From Lachnospiraceae bacterium (GTDB lineage: Bacteria > Bacillota_A > Clostridia > Lachnospirales > Lachnospiraceae): a DNA stretch of 11,223 nucleotides. This document shows, piece after piece, positions 1 to 7,442 of the stretch. The stretch is from positions 1 to 11,223 of the forward strand of contig JAFZJK010000029.1 of the NCBI GenBank assembly GCA_017553965.1, given 5' to 3'. The position numbers were made by a program, and so were the translations under genes. Under the pieces are notes generated by a model. That model did not search any database. It saw only the letters and a program-made list of their open reading frames with translations, and had not been told where the DNA came from. The number at the start of each line of letters is the position of its first letter. The first letter of the stretch is position 1.

Positions 1-503
1 GCAGCGATCTTTGATCCTCTGTGTCCTTCAAGATTGGTCAGCTGGACATTTCCCAGGTAATACTTAACTATAGAATATCCGACACAGAAATACTCGGTCC
101 CGTCTTTTTCTTCTGAACGCAGCTTTGCATGAGCCTGTTCCATTCCCATAAGCTCCATGGCATATACCATATCCTCGGTTACTGCCATATCATCACCTAA
201 GTCATAGTCCATTCTAACCTTTACGGTTTTAAGCACACGGCCTGCAGCAGCTATGCATACCTTATCAAGTACCATATCAAGCTCTTTTTCGAGCTCGTAT
301 TTTATATGGCATACGGTATCCGCCACTTTGCCTATATCATGTATCTGACCGTCCAGCATGGCTCTTGTCTCATGACAGGCTGACTTTTGCGCTAGTATAA
401 TGAATTCACCGGTCGGCTTCCTGTATCCTACGGTACCGACTACGCTTCTGGTACCTATATCAAGACCAAAAACCATATTGTCAAAGGATCTAGCCTCATC
501 CAT
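1..503 (-). CDS. FtsA-like actin-fold (ASKHA) ATPase, N-terminal part; truncated by window edge
   Basis: This is the first 167 codons of a gene that runs off the left edge. The start is ATG at 503, 19 bp after the coaE stop, with GGAG upstream. A later ATG (codon 10) lacks a ribosome site. Residues 13-25 (GLDIGTRSVVGTV) form the phosphate-1 loop of the actin/Hsp70/FtsA superfamily. Next comes a stretch around residues 50-58 (LDGQIHDIG) typical of FtsA, and then a region where the SHS2 (1C) subdomain of FtsA would lie. FtsA proteins tether FtsZ to the membrane, but the diagnostic C-terminal amphipathic helix would be outside the window. A PilM- or MreB-like relative, or a Clostridia-specific division/envelope paralogue, remains possible. 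No signal peptide or membrane segment is seen. The gene is probably translated from the same message as coaE and polA. Family placement is fairly sure; the exact role is not. Confidence 0.75.
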   Translation of the reverse strand, partial: MDEARSFDNMVFGLDIGTRSVVGTVGYRKPTGEFIILAQKSACHETRAMLDGQIHDIGKVADTVCHIKYELEKELDMVLDKVCIAAAGRVLKTVKVRMDYDLGDDMAVTEDMVYAMELMGMEQAHAKLRSEEKDGTEYFCVGYSIVKYYLGNVQLTNLEGHRGSKIA

Positions 504-522
504 AACCTACATTCTCCAATCT

Positions 523-1134
523 TTATTCCATGTTCATCAGATAACCTGACAGTATCTCCAGCATATCCTTTTCCGTAACATCGAATCCATTAGGGACCGT
601 CCTGTCGGCACGGCTTAAGAAAAACTCCACAGGATTCTGGTTCATAAAGAAAGAATCGATAGTTTCCTGTGTATATCCTCTTTCTGTCATAAGCCTTCTG
701 CGTCTTGTGCCTTCCGGAGCATATACATACCATACCTCGTCACAGATGCTGTCTATTCCGGCTTCATATATAAGTGCGGTTTCGATAAGCACAGCGCTGT
801 ACCTGCCTGATGCTTTCTCTTTTTCGATGATCTCCTTTATCTCTTCAATAACTGCCGGATGTGTTATCTCATCAAGCCTGTCAAGTAAACCTCGGTCAGC
901 CATAACTAGCCTCGACAGCTCCTGCCTGTTTATCTCTCCGTCGGTATTAAGCAGCTTATCGGATAAAGGCGAAAATTCTTCTACGACCTTTATAAAGCTT
1001 TTACCGCCTTTTTGCATCTGGGTACGGGCTATCTCATCCGTATTGATATGGAGTATCGGAAAGTTTTTCTCTGCTACTTTTGCCACGAATGATTTACCGT
1101 TTCCGATCCCGCCTGTAAGTCCTATTATCTTCAT
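523..1134 (-). CDS. coaE: Dephospho-CoA kinase
   Basis: CoaE phosphorylates the 3'-hydroxyl of the ribose in dephospho-CoA using ATP, the last step of coenzyme A synthesis, in the cytoplasm. The Walker A loop is GGIGNGKS at residues 8-15. NTDEIAR (31-37) occupies the place of the family's acidic substrate motif, THPAV (91-95) matches the conserved HP segment, and the lid/adenine region appears as RRRRLMTERGYTQE, followed by NQNPVEFF and RADRTVPN. The length of 203 aa is normal for the family. I chose ATG at 1134 because GGAG (1146-1143) lies 8 nt ahead of it. The in-frame GTG at 1143 overlaps that same GGAG, so it cannot use it. The gene lies 17 bp after polA and 19 bp before the FtsA-like gene, consistent with one operon. 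Product call is secure. Confidence 0.95.
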   Translation of the reverse strand: MKIIGLTGGIGNGKSFVAKVAEKNFPILHINTDEIARTQMQKGGKSFIKVVEEFSPLSDKLLNTDGEINRQELSRLVMADRGLLDRLDEITHPAVIEEIKEIIEKEKASGRYSAVLIETALIYEAGIDSICDEVWYVYAPEGTRRRRLMTERGYTQETIDSFFMNQNPVEFFLSRADRTVPNGFDVTEKDMLEILSGYLMNME

Positions 1135-1151
1135 AATGTTCACTCCAACAA

Positions 1152-3992
1152 TCAGTGTGCTTCAAACCAGCTATTACCGACAGCCGTACCCACCTCGAGT
1201 ACAACGGGTAAGTCCGCTGCCGACTGCATCTCTTCCTGCATGATGCGTTTTACTGCCTCTGCGTCCTTCTCCTCTGCTTCCACCAATAGTTCATCATGTA
1301 TCTGGAGTAGAAGCTTGGCTGAAGGTATTTCCGTCTTAAGTCTCTTGTAAACCTTAAGCATAGCTATTTTTATGATATCTGCCGCACAGCCCTGTACAGG
1401 TGAGTTCATGGCTATTCTTTCACCGAAGGACCTTTGCATAAAGTTACTTGATGAAAGCTCCGGTATGGGTCTGCGTCTTCCGAATATCGTAGAGCTATAT
1501 CCGTTGGTACCTGCTTCAGATACTGCATTGTCCAGATATTTCTTTACTCCGGGATATGTTTCAAAATAGCTCTTTATATATTCTTCTGCTTCTTTCCTCG
1601 AAATATTCAATCCGGTGCCTAAACCGAATGAGCTGATACCATACACTATACCGAAATTAACAGCCTTTGCCCTGCTTCTGAGTTCTCCCGTAACCTCATC
1701 CTCGGGTACTTTAAACACCGCTGCAGCTGTACTTCTGTGTATATCCGCCGAATTACGGTATGCGGATATAAGCTTCTCGTCTCCCGATACCGAAGCAAGT
1801 ATCCTAAGTTCTATCTGTGAATAGTCCGCATCAACAAGAAGTTTTCCCGGTTCAGATACAAATACTTTTCTAAGCTCTCTGCCCAGCTTCTCCCTTATGG
1901 GTATGTTCTGGAGGTTAGGTTCTGTACTTGAAAGTCTGCCCGTAGCTGTAACCGTCTGGTTAAAGCTGGTCCTTATTCTTCCGTCCTCGTCTATGTATTC
2001 GGAAAGTCCGTCTGCATAGGTGGACTTCAATTTACTTAACTGTCTGTAATTAAGTATTTTTTCCACTACCGGATCTTCTATCTTTAACTTTTCAAGTATA
2101 TCAGCCGATGTGGAATATCCGGTCTTTGTCTTTTTACCGCCGGGCAGCTTAAGCTTCTCAAAAAGGATAACTCCGAGCTGCTTTGGTGAATTTATATTAA
2201 ATACCTCTCCGCAGCCTTCATAGATCTGCTCTTCAAGTACCTTTATATCGGCATCCAGCTTTTTACCGAAGCTGACAAGTTCATCCGAAAGGATCGATAT
2301 ACCGTTTTCTTCCATCTCCTTTAATACAACAGTTAACGGAAGTTCTATATCATTATATAAGGAAGACATTTTATCTTCCGATAGTTTATTTTTAAGTATG
2401 GGACTGACTTTTGCAAGTGTCTCTGCCTCTGTAAACAGATATCTTGCAAGCATATCCTTATCATTTTCTTTTGCTTCCGTAAGCTTTGTTTTTCCAAGTA
2501 TTTCTGCCGAAGATCTCGGTATACTCAACTCAGCAAGCGAAGCTGCAACAGTATAATCATAACTGCCGAGGAGCGGATTTATCAGGTATGCTGCGATCGA
2601 GACATCAAAGCCGTTTCCATACTCCGAAATACCGATATATTTCATAAACTTTTTCATATCGGAAACCGCAATATTAACTCCGGCCTTTATAAGACGTCTT
2701 AGGTAATCAGCTATAACCGCTCCCGTGATAAAGCCTTCCGTAAAGATACAGTAATCCTTATCTTTTATACAAAAAGCAACTCCGAGTATCTTTTCAGGTT
2801 TGAAGCCGTGGAAACGTTTGGAATCATCCACAGCCAAAGACACTCCGACAGTATCGGTTTCCTTTGTAAGAACATCCATTAAGACTGTAAATTCGTTGAA
2901 GTCGGAAATTATCTTTTCCTCGTTTTTCTGTTCCGGCACACTTTCGCCCGCATCCTCTATATGGATTGAGGAGAACTCCAGCTTCATAAACTCCTGTCTG
3001 GTCTTAGCTGTATCGATATGAAGCTCCAAGGTGTCAAGAGTCACATCATCAAGCGGTATATCACATTTTATGGTAGCAAGCTTTTTACTTATAAAGGCAG
3101 CCTCTTCACCTACCAACTCGTTTTCACTTTTTTTAAGAAGCTGACCGAGAGGTGATCTTGATATCCCCAGTTTTTCCTTCCACTCTAAAGCCTTTGCCTT
3201 CTGCCCTTTTTCATCAAGATCTCTTATATCGTCATACAGCGACTCCACAGTCTCATAATGAGCGATAAGAGAAACAGCCGTAGCCGGACCTACACCGGGT
3301 ACACCCTTTATATTATCAGAAGAGTCACCCTGGAGGCCTTTAAGAGAGCTTATAGAATCGGGCCAAACTCCGAATTCCTTTTTTACAAGCTCAGGTGTCA
3401 GGTTAAATGCCCTGTCAGGTACATCCGCTTCATGCTTGATCCCGTATTTTTTATAGAGCTCATCTGTTTTCTGCACTGTAGAATGCATTAACCAAAGATT
3501 GGTATTTTCAGTTACAAGCTGAAGATAGTCATTATCCTTTGTAAGGATCTTTACCGGAATACTGTTTTCAAACTTTTTGGCAAGAGTTCCGCAAAAATCA
3601 TCCGCCTCAAATTCGTCATCCATAAACTGTTTTATGTTCATGGACTTAAGAAGCTCTTCACACAGTATAAACTGGTCCTTTAACGGTACGGGAGTCTCTC
3701 CGCGGTTACCCTTATAATCGCTGTATATCCTGCGTCTGAAGGTATTCCTGCTCTTATCCCAGGCTACTGCAAGGTACTTTGGCTTCTGATCCTTTATTAT
3801 CTTAACCAGTGTACGCATAAAACCATATACCGCATTGGTATAGATACCGCTTCCGGTCTGCATGATCTTATGATAAAACTTCTTTTTATCTTCCTCTGTT
3901 TTTGCAAACAGTATCTCCCGAGGAAGGTTGCCGTAATACTGCGTGGTAAGAAGGCTTGAACCATCCACAAGCAATAAAATATCTTTATCCAT
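1152..3992 (-). CDS. polA: DNA polymerase I
   Basis: This is a family A DNA polymerase for gap filling, RNA-primer removal and repair. The N-terminal 5'-nuclease (about 1-330) shows LLLVDGSSLL, the FRRRIYSDYKGNR segment (85-97), EADD (129-132), TKDNDYLQL (151-159) and the helix-hairpin-helix at about 219-240. The middle region (about 360-560) has the size of a 3'-5' exonuclease domain, but its catalytic acids are not recognisable. The polymerase carries TATGRLSS, motif A DYSQIELR (D723), motif B K776...F780GIVYG, and motif C HDE (899-901), all intact. Phe780 is the ring typical of enzymes that discriminate against dideoxynucleotides. ATG at 3992 is chosen because GGAG sits 6 nt ahead. An in-frame ATG at 4019 would add nine non-conserved residues and has no good ribosome site. 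Residues 16-45 hold extra sequence compared with textbook PolA. The gene is 54 bp after the zinc-finger gene. Confidence 0.97.
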   Translation of the reverse strand: MDKDILLLVDGSSLLTTQYYGNLPREILFAKTEEDKKKFYHKIMQTGSGIYTNAVYGFMRTLVKIIKDQKPKYLAVAWDKSRNTFRRRIYSDYKGNRGETPVPLKDQFILCEELLKSMNIKQFMDDEFEADDFCGTLAKKFENSIPVKILTKDNDYLQLVTENTNLWLMHSTVQKTDELYKKYGIKHEADVPDRAFNLTPELVKKEFGVWPDSISSLKGLQGDSSDNIKGVPGVGPATAVSLIAHYETVESLYDDIRDLDEKGQKAKALEWKEKLGISRSPLGQLLKKSENELVGEEAAFISKKLATIKCDIPLDDVTLDTLELHIDTAKTRQEFMKLEFSSIHIEDAGESVPEQKNEEKIISDFNEFTVLMDVLTKETDTVGVSLAVDDSKRFHGFKPEKILGVAFCIKDKDYCIFTEGFITGAVIADYLRRLIKAGVNIAVSDMKKFMKYIGISEYGNGFDVSIAAYLINPLLGSYDYTVAASLAELSIPRSSAEILGKTKLTEAKENDKDMLARYLFTEAETLAKVSPILKNKLSEDKMSSLYNDIELPLTVVLKEMEENGISILSDELVSFGKKLDADIKVLEEQIYEGCGEVFNINSPKQLGVILFEKLKLPGGKKTKTGYSTSADILEKLKIEDPVVEKILNYRQLSKLKSTYADGLSEYIDEDGRIRTSFNQTVTATGRLSSTEPNLQNIPIREKLGRELRKVFVSEPGKLLVDADYSQIELRILASVSGDEKLISAYRNSADIHRSTAAAVFKVPEDEVTGELRSRAKAVNFGIVYGISSFGLGTGLNISRKEAEEYIKSYFETYPGVKKYLDNAVSEAGTNGYSSTIFGRRRPIPELSSSNFMQRSFGERIAMNSPVQGCAADIIKIAMLKVYKRLKTEIPSAKLLLQIHDELLVEAEEKDAEAVKRIMQEEMQSAADLPVVLEVGTAVGNSWFEAH

Positions 3993-4046
3993 TCTTAACT
4001 CCGTTATGATTGAAACCATCCACTTTGTTCCGGGTTTCTTTTTATT

Positions 4047-4379
4047 TTATCCGAATATAAGCAAAGCTACTCCGGCTACGATCGCCGAAATACCGGCTAT
4101 CAAAAAGCCGTATGCGGCATCGTATCTCGTATCTCCCTTGTCATTGCCGTTAGAGCCAAGTTTTTTCTCCAGTGTTTCCATATAATTGGAGGTTTCCCTG
4201 CCGGAATCATTATTCAGCTCATTTACTACCGAGAATATAACATGGTATATCTCAAGCTCTTCATGACATACCTTGCAGTTCTTAACATGGTCTACAAAGC
4301 TTTGTCTTTCATAGCCCGGCAGCTTCCCTTCCAGAAAGCTTTCTACCATGGACTGGTATTTTAAACATTCTTTTTTCAT
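4047..4379 (-). CDS. Small tail-anchored zinc-finger protein, anti-sigma factor (zf-HC2) type
   Basis: This is a 110-residue protein. Residues 5-38 match the zf-HC2 pattern: Cys5, then His31-x3-Cys35-x2-Cys38, which in ZAS-type anti-sigma factors binds zinc and sits in the sigma-binding domain. Residues about 40-85 are polar and probably helical. Residues 88-109 form one hydrophobic membrane helix that ends at the C-terminus, so nothing larger than a tail would lie outside the cell. Family knowledge suggests binding and inhibition of an ECF sigma factor at the membrane, but no sigma gene is present in the window, so the partner is unknown. ATG at 4379 is preceded by AAAGAG at about 8 nt, a modest ribosome site. 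It starts 15 bp after the GH115 stop, which suggests co-transcription and possibly translational coupling. It could alternatively be a zinc-finger protein with no sigma partner. Confidence 0.75.
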   Translation of the reverse strand: MKKECLKYQSMVESFLEGKLPGYERQSFVDHVKNCKVCHEELEIYHVIFSVVNELNNDSGRETSNYMETLEKKLGSNGNDKGDTRYDAAYGFLIAGISAIVAGVALLIFG

Positions 4380-4394
4380 AAGCGTTTCTCTTTA

Positions 4395-4412
4395 TCAGGC
4401 ACCGAGCCTGCT
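4395..4412 (-). other. Stem-loop at the GH115 stop codon
   Basis: On the minus strand, CAGGC and GCCTG (plus-strand 4406-4410 and 4396-4400) form a five-pair GC-rich stem around a five-base loop, and the GH115 TGA falls at the base of the 3' arm. No run of U follows, so it is not a classical intrinsic terminator. It might stabilise or process the message between the GH115 gene and the zinc-finger gene. A stem this short can also occur by chance. Confidence 0.3.
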
Positions 4413-7277
4413 TACCGGTATCTCTTTTTCCTGCATGGTAAGTGTCAGTTTTTCAAGTACAAAGCCGGGACCTACGGGACTTAACTTAATGCTGTTTTCT
4501 CCCTCGTTAAGTTTTATAACGGCTTCGGTCACCCTTACGTTTTCGATCACCGCAAAGCACCATGCCCGACAAGAATTTTCTCCGCCGACGTATCCTTCGG
4601 GTATGGTATCTATCTTTATCATGTCAGCGCCGTTAACGCTTAAGTAACATGATATCCTGTTTTTATAGTCCGAAGGATTGGAAGGTGCGGTATATAATCT
4701 CAGTCTGTAATCTCCCGCCTTAGGAGCGATAACACGGTATTCCGCTTTAGGTCCGTCATTAAACCATATATCCTGAGGGTAAGCCTTTAATGCAGCACCC
4801 TTCTGCCCGGGAAGAAGCCTTCCGAAGCTTTCTATCTCTTTAAACTCGCCGTCCTTACCTTTTTCAAGACCGAAGTAACCTTCTGCAGGTACGGATGCGG
4901 TAATACCTGTAAAACCGAATACCTTCTTATCGGAAGAGCTTACATTCTCCCCTGCATATTCAAAGAAAAGCAACACTGTTCCGGCATTTGTCTTTACAGT
5001 AAATTCATGCTTTCCGGTCTTTGCACCGGCTTTTACGTTAACTGATACAACAGCATCGTTATCCTGATCTGCCATTCCGGAAAGTACATACTTTCCGTCT
5101 TTCCCGGAAAATACTATATCGGGATCCTGGCATTCTACAGTGTATGTCACAGGGTTTCTGCCGGCTGACGATACGGTAAATCCGCCGCATCCTCTGTAAT
5201 CAAAACCGGTAAGCTTTACGGGATGTCTGGTCCAAGCTCCGCCGCCGCTGTAACCCTTAGAATCATTGTCAGATATTACCACTTCATTATTTGCTTCAGG
5301 CTCCACATATACCATGACCGGCATTCTGCAGCCTTCTTCATTCCAATTCTTAAAACCGATATGCTTAGACATGCCCATGCCGTACCATTTTCCGAATTTC
5401 ATGGTATGGAAGCTTTCGGTGAGACTCTTATCCTTTTCTATGCATTCCTTGATAAGACCCGCATATTTATTGGCTATAACACGTCCCATAAAGGCACATC
5501 TCTTATTATATGCGGCATATATCTGCATCTTTATCAGGTTAAAGGAAGCCAGAGCCTGGAAACCTATCAGACTGTAAAACGCATCTTTGCTGTCGCCCTT
5601 AAGCATATCCATAATAAGCTCTGTCTTTTTCTCAAGCTCATTACATATATCAAGTATTCTTTCAGCCTCTCCGTAATGCTCTATGCTGAATGTTTCTTCT
5701 GACATTACCTCGGGCTTTATGATATTGTTAAGCCTTGTATATCCATCGGCTATACTTACGATGTTCTTGATCGTACCTTCATCAAGTCCCGCAAACTGTT
5801 TCGCTGTCCACTCTTCAAGATATGCCTTGTAATTACCGGAAGCTTTTGTGCCGTATTTATCAAAGTCATATGCCAGATCCATGAAATAGCTTAATGGAAG
5901 CTCCTGGTTTTTCAGGTCTCCCACGTTAACGATCCAGATATCCCTGATACCAAAATCGTAAGCAGTTGTCATCTGCTCCCAGATTTTGGGCAGATAAGAA
6001 CTGTTGACCCACTCATAGGATACAGGACCTCCGTGATAATCGAAATGATAATACATTCCGTATCCGCCCTTATGCTCCCTCTGGTCATCATCCATCATAA
6101 GTCTTAGGTTTCCGAAGTTGTCATCACAGAGCATAAGAGTTACTCCGTCAAGGCCGTCCCAGCTTTTAAGTCCGGGGACCTCACTGCTGCCCTTATAGTA
6201 CTCCTCAACTTCCTTGTATACGGCAAGCATAAGAGGGCTCTTGCCATCGGTATACTTTTCTATTAGTTCCTTTTGGCAGGTAATAACACTCTTTAATACA
6301 TTGATATTGTCCTGCAAACCTGCATCATTAAAGAGCTTGGAATCCTGCTCCCCTCGCATGCCCACAGTGATCACATTTTCCAAGCGGCCGTTACGCTTTA
6401 GTCCGTCCTCCCAGAACTTTGTGATGCCTTCCCTGTTGGTAAGGAAGTTCCAGGCTGTCCCGTATTCCGGATGTGAAGGTTTAAGCTTATTAAACTCTTC
6501 TCCGGCTCTGCAGCAGGGTTCATGATGTGATGTACCCATTACTACGCCAAGTTCATCTGCGAGCTCTGCCGAAGCAAGCCCCGGACCGTCCTCACTGAAT
6601 ACAGAGCTCCACATAGCGGGCCACATATAATTGCCCTTTAATCTTAACAGATACTCAAACACCTTTTCATAGCACTTAACGGTAAATCCGTCATAATGCT
6701 TATTGCACCAGTTACCGAATGCCGGCCATTCATCATTGATGAAAAAGCCTCTGTATTTAACCGAAGGCTCACGTGATATGCCCGTTACATCCGCAAAAAG
6801 CACATCTGCACCGTCGGTACTTGCCAAAGTCTTTGAAGCGTTATCGCTCAGATATATCTTTTTAAACTTTTTAGGTGTTACATCACCGAAAAAGCAGAGC
6901 GGTGATACTCCTATAGCCTCCGATATATGCAAAAGGCCGTATATGGTACCTCTCTTATCGCTTCCGGCCACGATCACATATTCGTCCTTTATAAAAATGC
7001 CGAATACTTCTCTTTTCCCTTTTATACACGCTGTATCAATACCGTATTTTTCAAGAAGGCTGTCTGTAAGTGATGACACCCCAATAGTCCCCGCTATTAT
7101 ACCTTCTGCCGGTATTCCTTCGTTTTTGTCATCAATATATGTAACCACCGTCCTGCATCCGGAAACACTGCCTATATCCGAAGCAAGCCATCCGGCAGCT
7201 TTCTTTACACCGCTATATTCGTTTTTATCAAGAAAAATCCCCTTTGATCTGATCCCATCCGAAAGCAAAAATGCCAT
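4395..7277 (-). CDS. Glycoside hydrolase family 115 (xylan alpha-1,2-glucuronidase), cytoplasmic
   Basis: GH115 enzymes release glucuronic or 4-O-methylglucuronic acid linked alpha-1,2 to xylose, including internal xylose units. At 960 aa the protein has the full family length. An N-terminal alpha/beta domain (about 1-150) is followed by the catalytic barrel, with YRGFFINDEWPAF (175-187), GNYMWPAMW (215-223), GTSHHEPC (248-255), GMRGEQD (306-312), LCDDNFGN (383-390) and WIVNVGD (448-454). The acidic residues in these motifs are the candidates for catalysis and sugar binding. A helical region follows, then a beta-rich C-terminal part (about 800-945) matching the GH115 C-terminal domain. The N-terminus has no signal peptide or lipobox, so it should act on imported oligosaccharides. 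ATG at 7277 has an ideal AGGAGGG 7-8 nt ahead. It is first in the leftward unit, behind its own promoter and a palindrome. No transporter or other xylan gene is visible. Confidence 0.93.
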   Translation of the reverse strand: MAFLLSDGIRSKGIFLDKNEYSGVKKAAGWLASDIGSVSGCRTVVTYIDDKNEGIPAEGIIAGTIGVSSLTDSLLEKYGIDTACIKGKREVFGIFIKDEYVIVAGSDKRGTIYGLLHISEAIGVSPLCFFGDVTPKKFKKIYLSDNASKTLASTDGADVLFADVTGISREPSVKYRGFFINDEWPAFGNWCNKHYDGFTVKCYEKVFEYLLRLKGNYMWPAMWSSVFSEDGPGLASAELADELGVVMGTSHHEPCCRAGEEFNKLKPSHPEYGTAWNFLTNREGITKFWEDGLKRNGRLENVITVGMRGEQDSKLFNDAGLQDNINVLKSVITCQKELIEKYTDGKSPLMLAVYKEVEEYYKGSSEVPGLKSWDGLDGVTLMLCDDNFGNLRLMMDDDQREHKGGYGMYYHFDYHGGPVSYEWVNSSYLPKIWEQMTTAYDFGIRDIWIVNVGDLKNQELPLSYFMDLAYDFDKYGTKASGNYKAYLEEWTAKQFAGLDEGTIKNIVSIADGYTRLNNIIKPEVMSEETFSIEHYGEAERILDICNELEKKTELIMDMLKGDSKDAFYSLIGFQALASFNLIKMQIYAAYNKRCAFMGRVIANKYAGLIKECIEKDKSLTESFHTMKFGKWYGMGMSKHIGFKNWNEEGCRMPVMVYVEPEANNEVVISDNDSKGYSGGGAWTRHPVKLTGFDYRGCGGFTVSSAGRNPVTYTVECQDPDIVFSGKDGKYVLSGMADQDNDAVVSVNVKAGAKTGKHEFTVKTNAGTVLLFFEYAGENVSSSDKKVFGFTGITASVPAEGYFGLEKGKDGEFKEIESFGRLLPGQKGAALKAYPQDIWFNDGPKAEYRVIAPKAGDYRLRLYTAPSNPSDYKNRISCYLSVNGADMIKIDTIPEGYVGGENSCRAWCFAVIENVRVTEAVIKLNEGENSIKLSPVGPGFVLEKLTLTMQEKEIPVSRLGA

Positions 7278-7284
7278 ATGTATA

Positions 7285-7291
7285 CCCTCCT
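7285..7291 (-). promoter_or_regulatory. Strong ribosome binding site of the GH115 gene
   Basis: On the minus strand AGGAGGG lies about 7-8 nt before the ATG at 7277. It is the strongest Shine-Dalgarno in the window and fixes the GH115 start. Its upstream edge touches the palindrome at 7292-7312. Confidence 0.85.
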
Positions 7292-7312
7292 AAATAAACA
7301 GCCTGTCTATTT
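7292..7312. promoter_or_regulatory. 21-bp near-perfect palindrome in the GH115 leader (putative operator or RNA hairpin)
   Basis: The plus strand reads AAATAAACAG-C-CTGTCTATTT, two 10-base arms around one base with 9 of 10 positions matching. It lies downstream of the predicted GH115 transcription start and immediately upstream of the Shine-Dalgarno. As DNA it has the form of a roadblock operator for a dimeric repressor. As minus-strand RNA the one mismatch becomes a G-U pair, giving an eight-pair stem with a five-base loop. Which regulator would bind, if any, cannot be told from the sequence. Confidence 0.5.
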
Positions 7313-7336
7313 CATGCCCATAAAAAACCAATGTAT

Positions 7337-7365
7337 ATTGTAGCATTTTAACACTAAAAAGTAAA
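7337..7365 (-). promoter_or_regulatory. Promoter of the leftward GH115 unit
   Basis: On the minus strand, TTTACT (7365-7360) and TACAAT (7342-7337) are separated by exactly 17 bases, with TG one base ahead of the -10 (extended -10). AT-rich sequence upstream could act as an UP element. Transcription would start near 7330 and give a leader of about 53 nt. This is a vegetative sigma-A type prediction from consensus match only. Confidence 0.65.
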
Positions 7366-7394
7366 GCGGACCAAAATATTAATTATTTATAAAA

Positions 7395-7423
7395 ATGAAA
7401 TCCCTTCTTGTATTTAATTTCAT
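7395..7423. repeat. Inverted repeat ATGAAAT-N15-ATTTCAT centred on the rightward -35 box
   Basis: Two perfect 7-base arms (7395-7401 and 7417-7423) have centres 22 bp apart, about two helical turns, and frame the -35 hexamer at 7408-7413. The geometry would suit a dimeric regulator, but the arms are AT-rich and could arise by chance. Confidence 0.3.
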
Positions 7424-7436
7424 AATTTGCTATACT
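7408..7436 (+). promoter_or_regulatory. Promoter of the rightward activase gene
   Basis: TTGTAT (7408-7413) and TATACT (7431-7436) are separated by 17 bases, and TGC immediately before the -10 makes it an extended -10 promoter. The predicted start is near 7443, leaving a leader of about 126 nt before the ATG at 7569. Prediction is by consensus match only. Confidence 0.65.
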
Positions 7437-7442
7437 ACTAAA

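Noticed and set aside
1135..1143. GTG start for coaE
   Set aside because: The GTG overlaps the GGAG that serves the ATG at 1134, and CoaE homologues begin at the MxIIGLTGG strand.
707..1243. Plus-strand open frame opposite coaE
   Set aside because: It is antisense to clear coaE motifs, rich in Ser/Pro/Ile as expected from a reversed frame, and has no recognisable domain.
3993..4019. Upstream ATG adding nine residues to PolA
   Set aside because: The extension is not PolA-like and lacks a well-placed ribosome site, whereas ATG at 3992 has GGAG at 6 nt and begins directly at the conserved nuclease strand.
4012..4046. Inverted repeat GAAACC/GGTTTC followed on the plus strand by a T-rich tract, resembling a terminator
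   Set aside because: The T-rich side faces the plus strand, where no gene ends. On the transcribed minus strand no U-run follows, and the loop is 15 nt with only six pairs.
6703..7293. Plus-strand open frame opposite the GH115 N-terminus
   Set aside because: It is a shadow of the GH115 frame, with no family resemblance and no good ribosome site.
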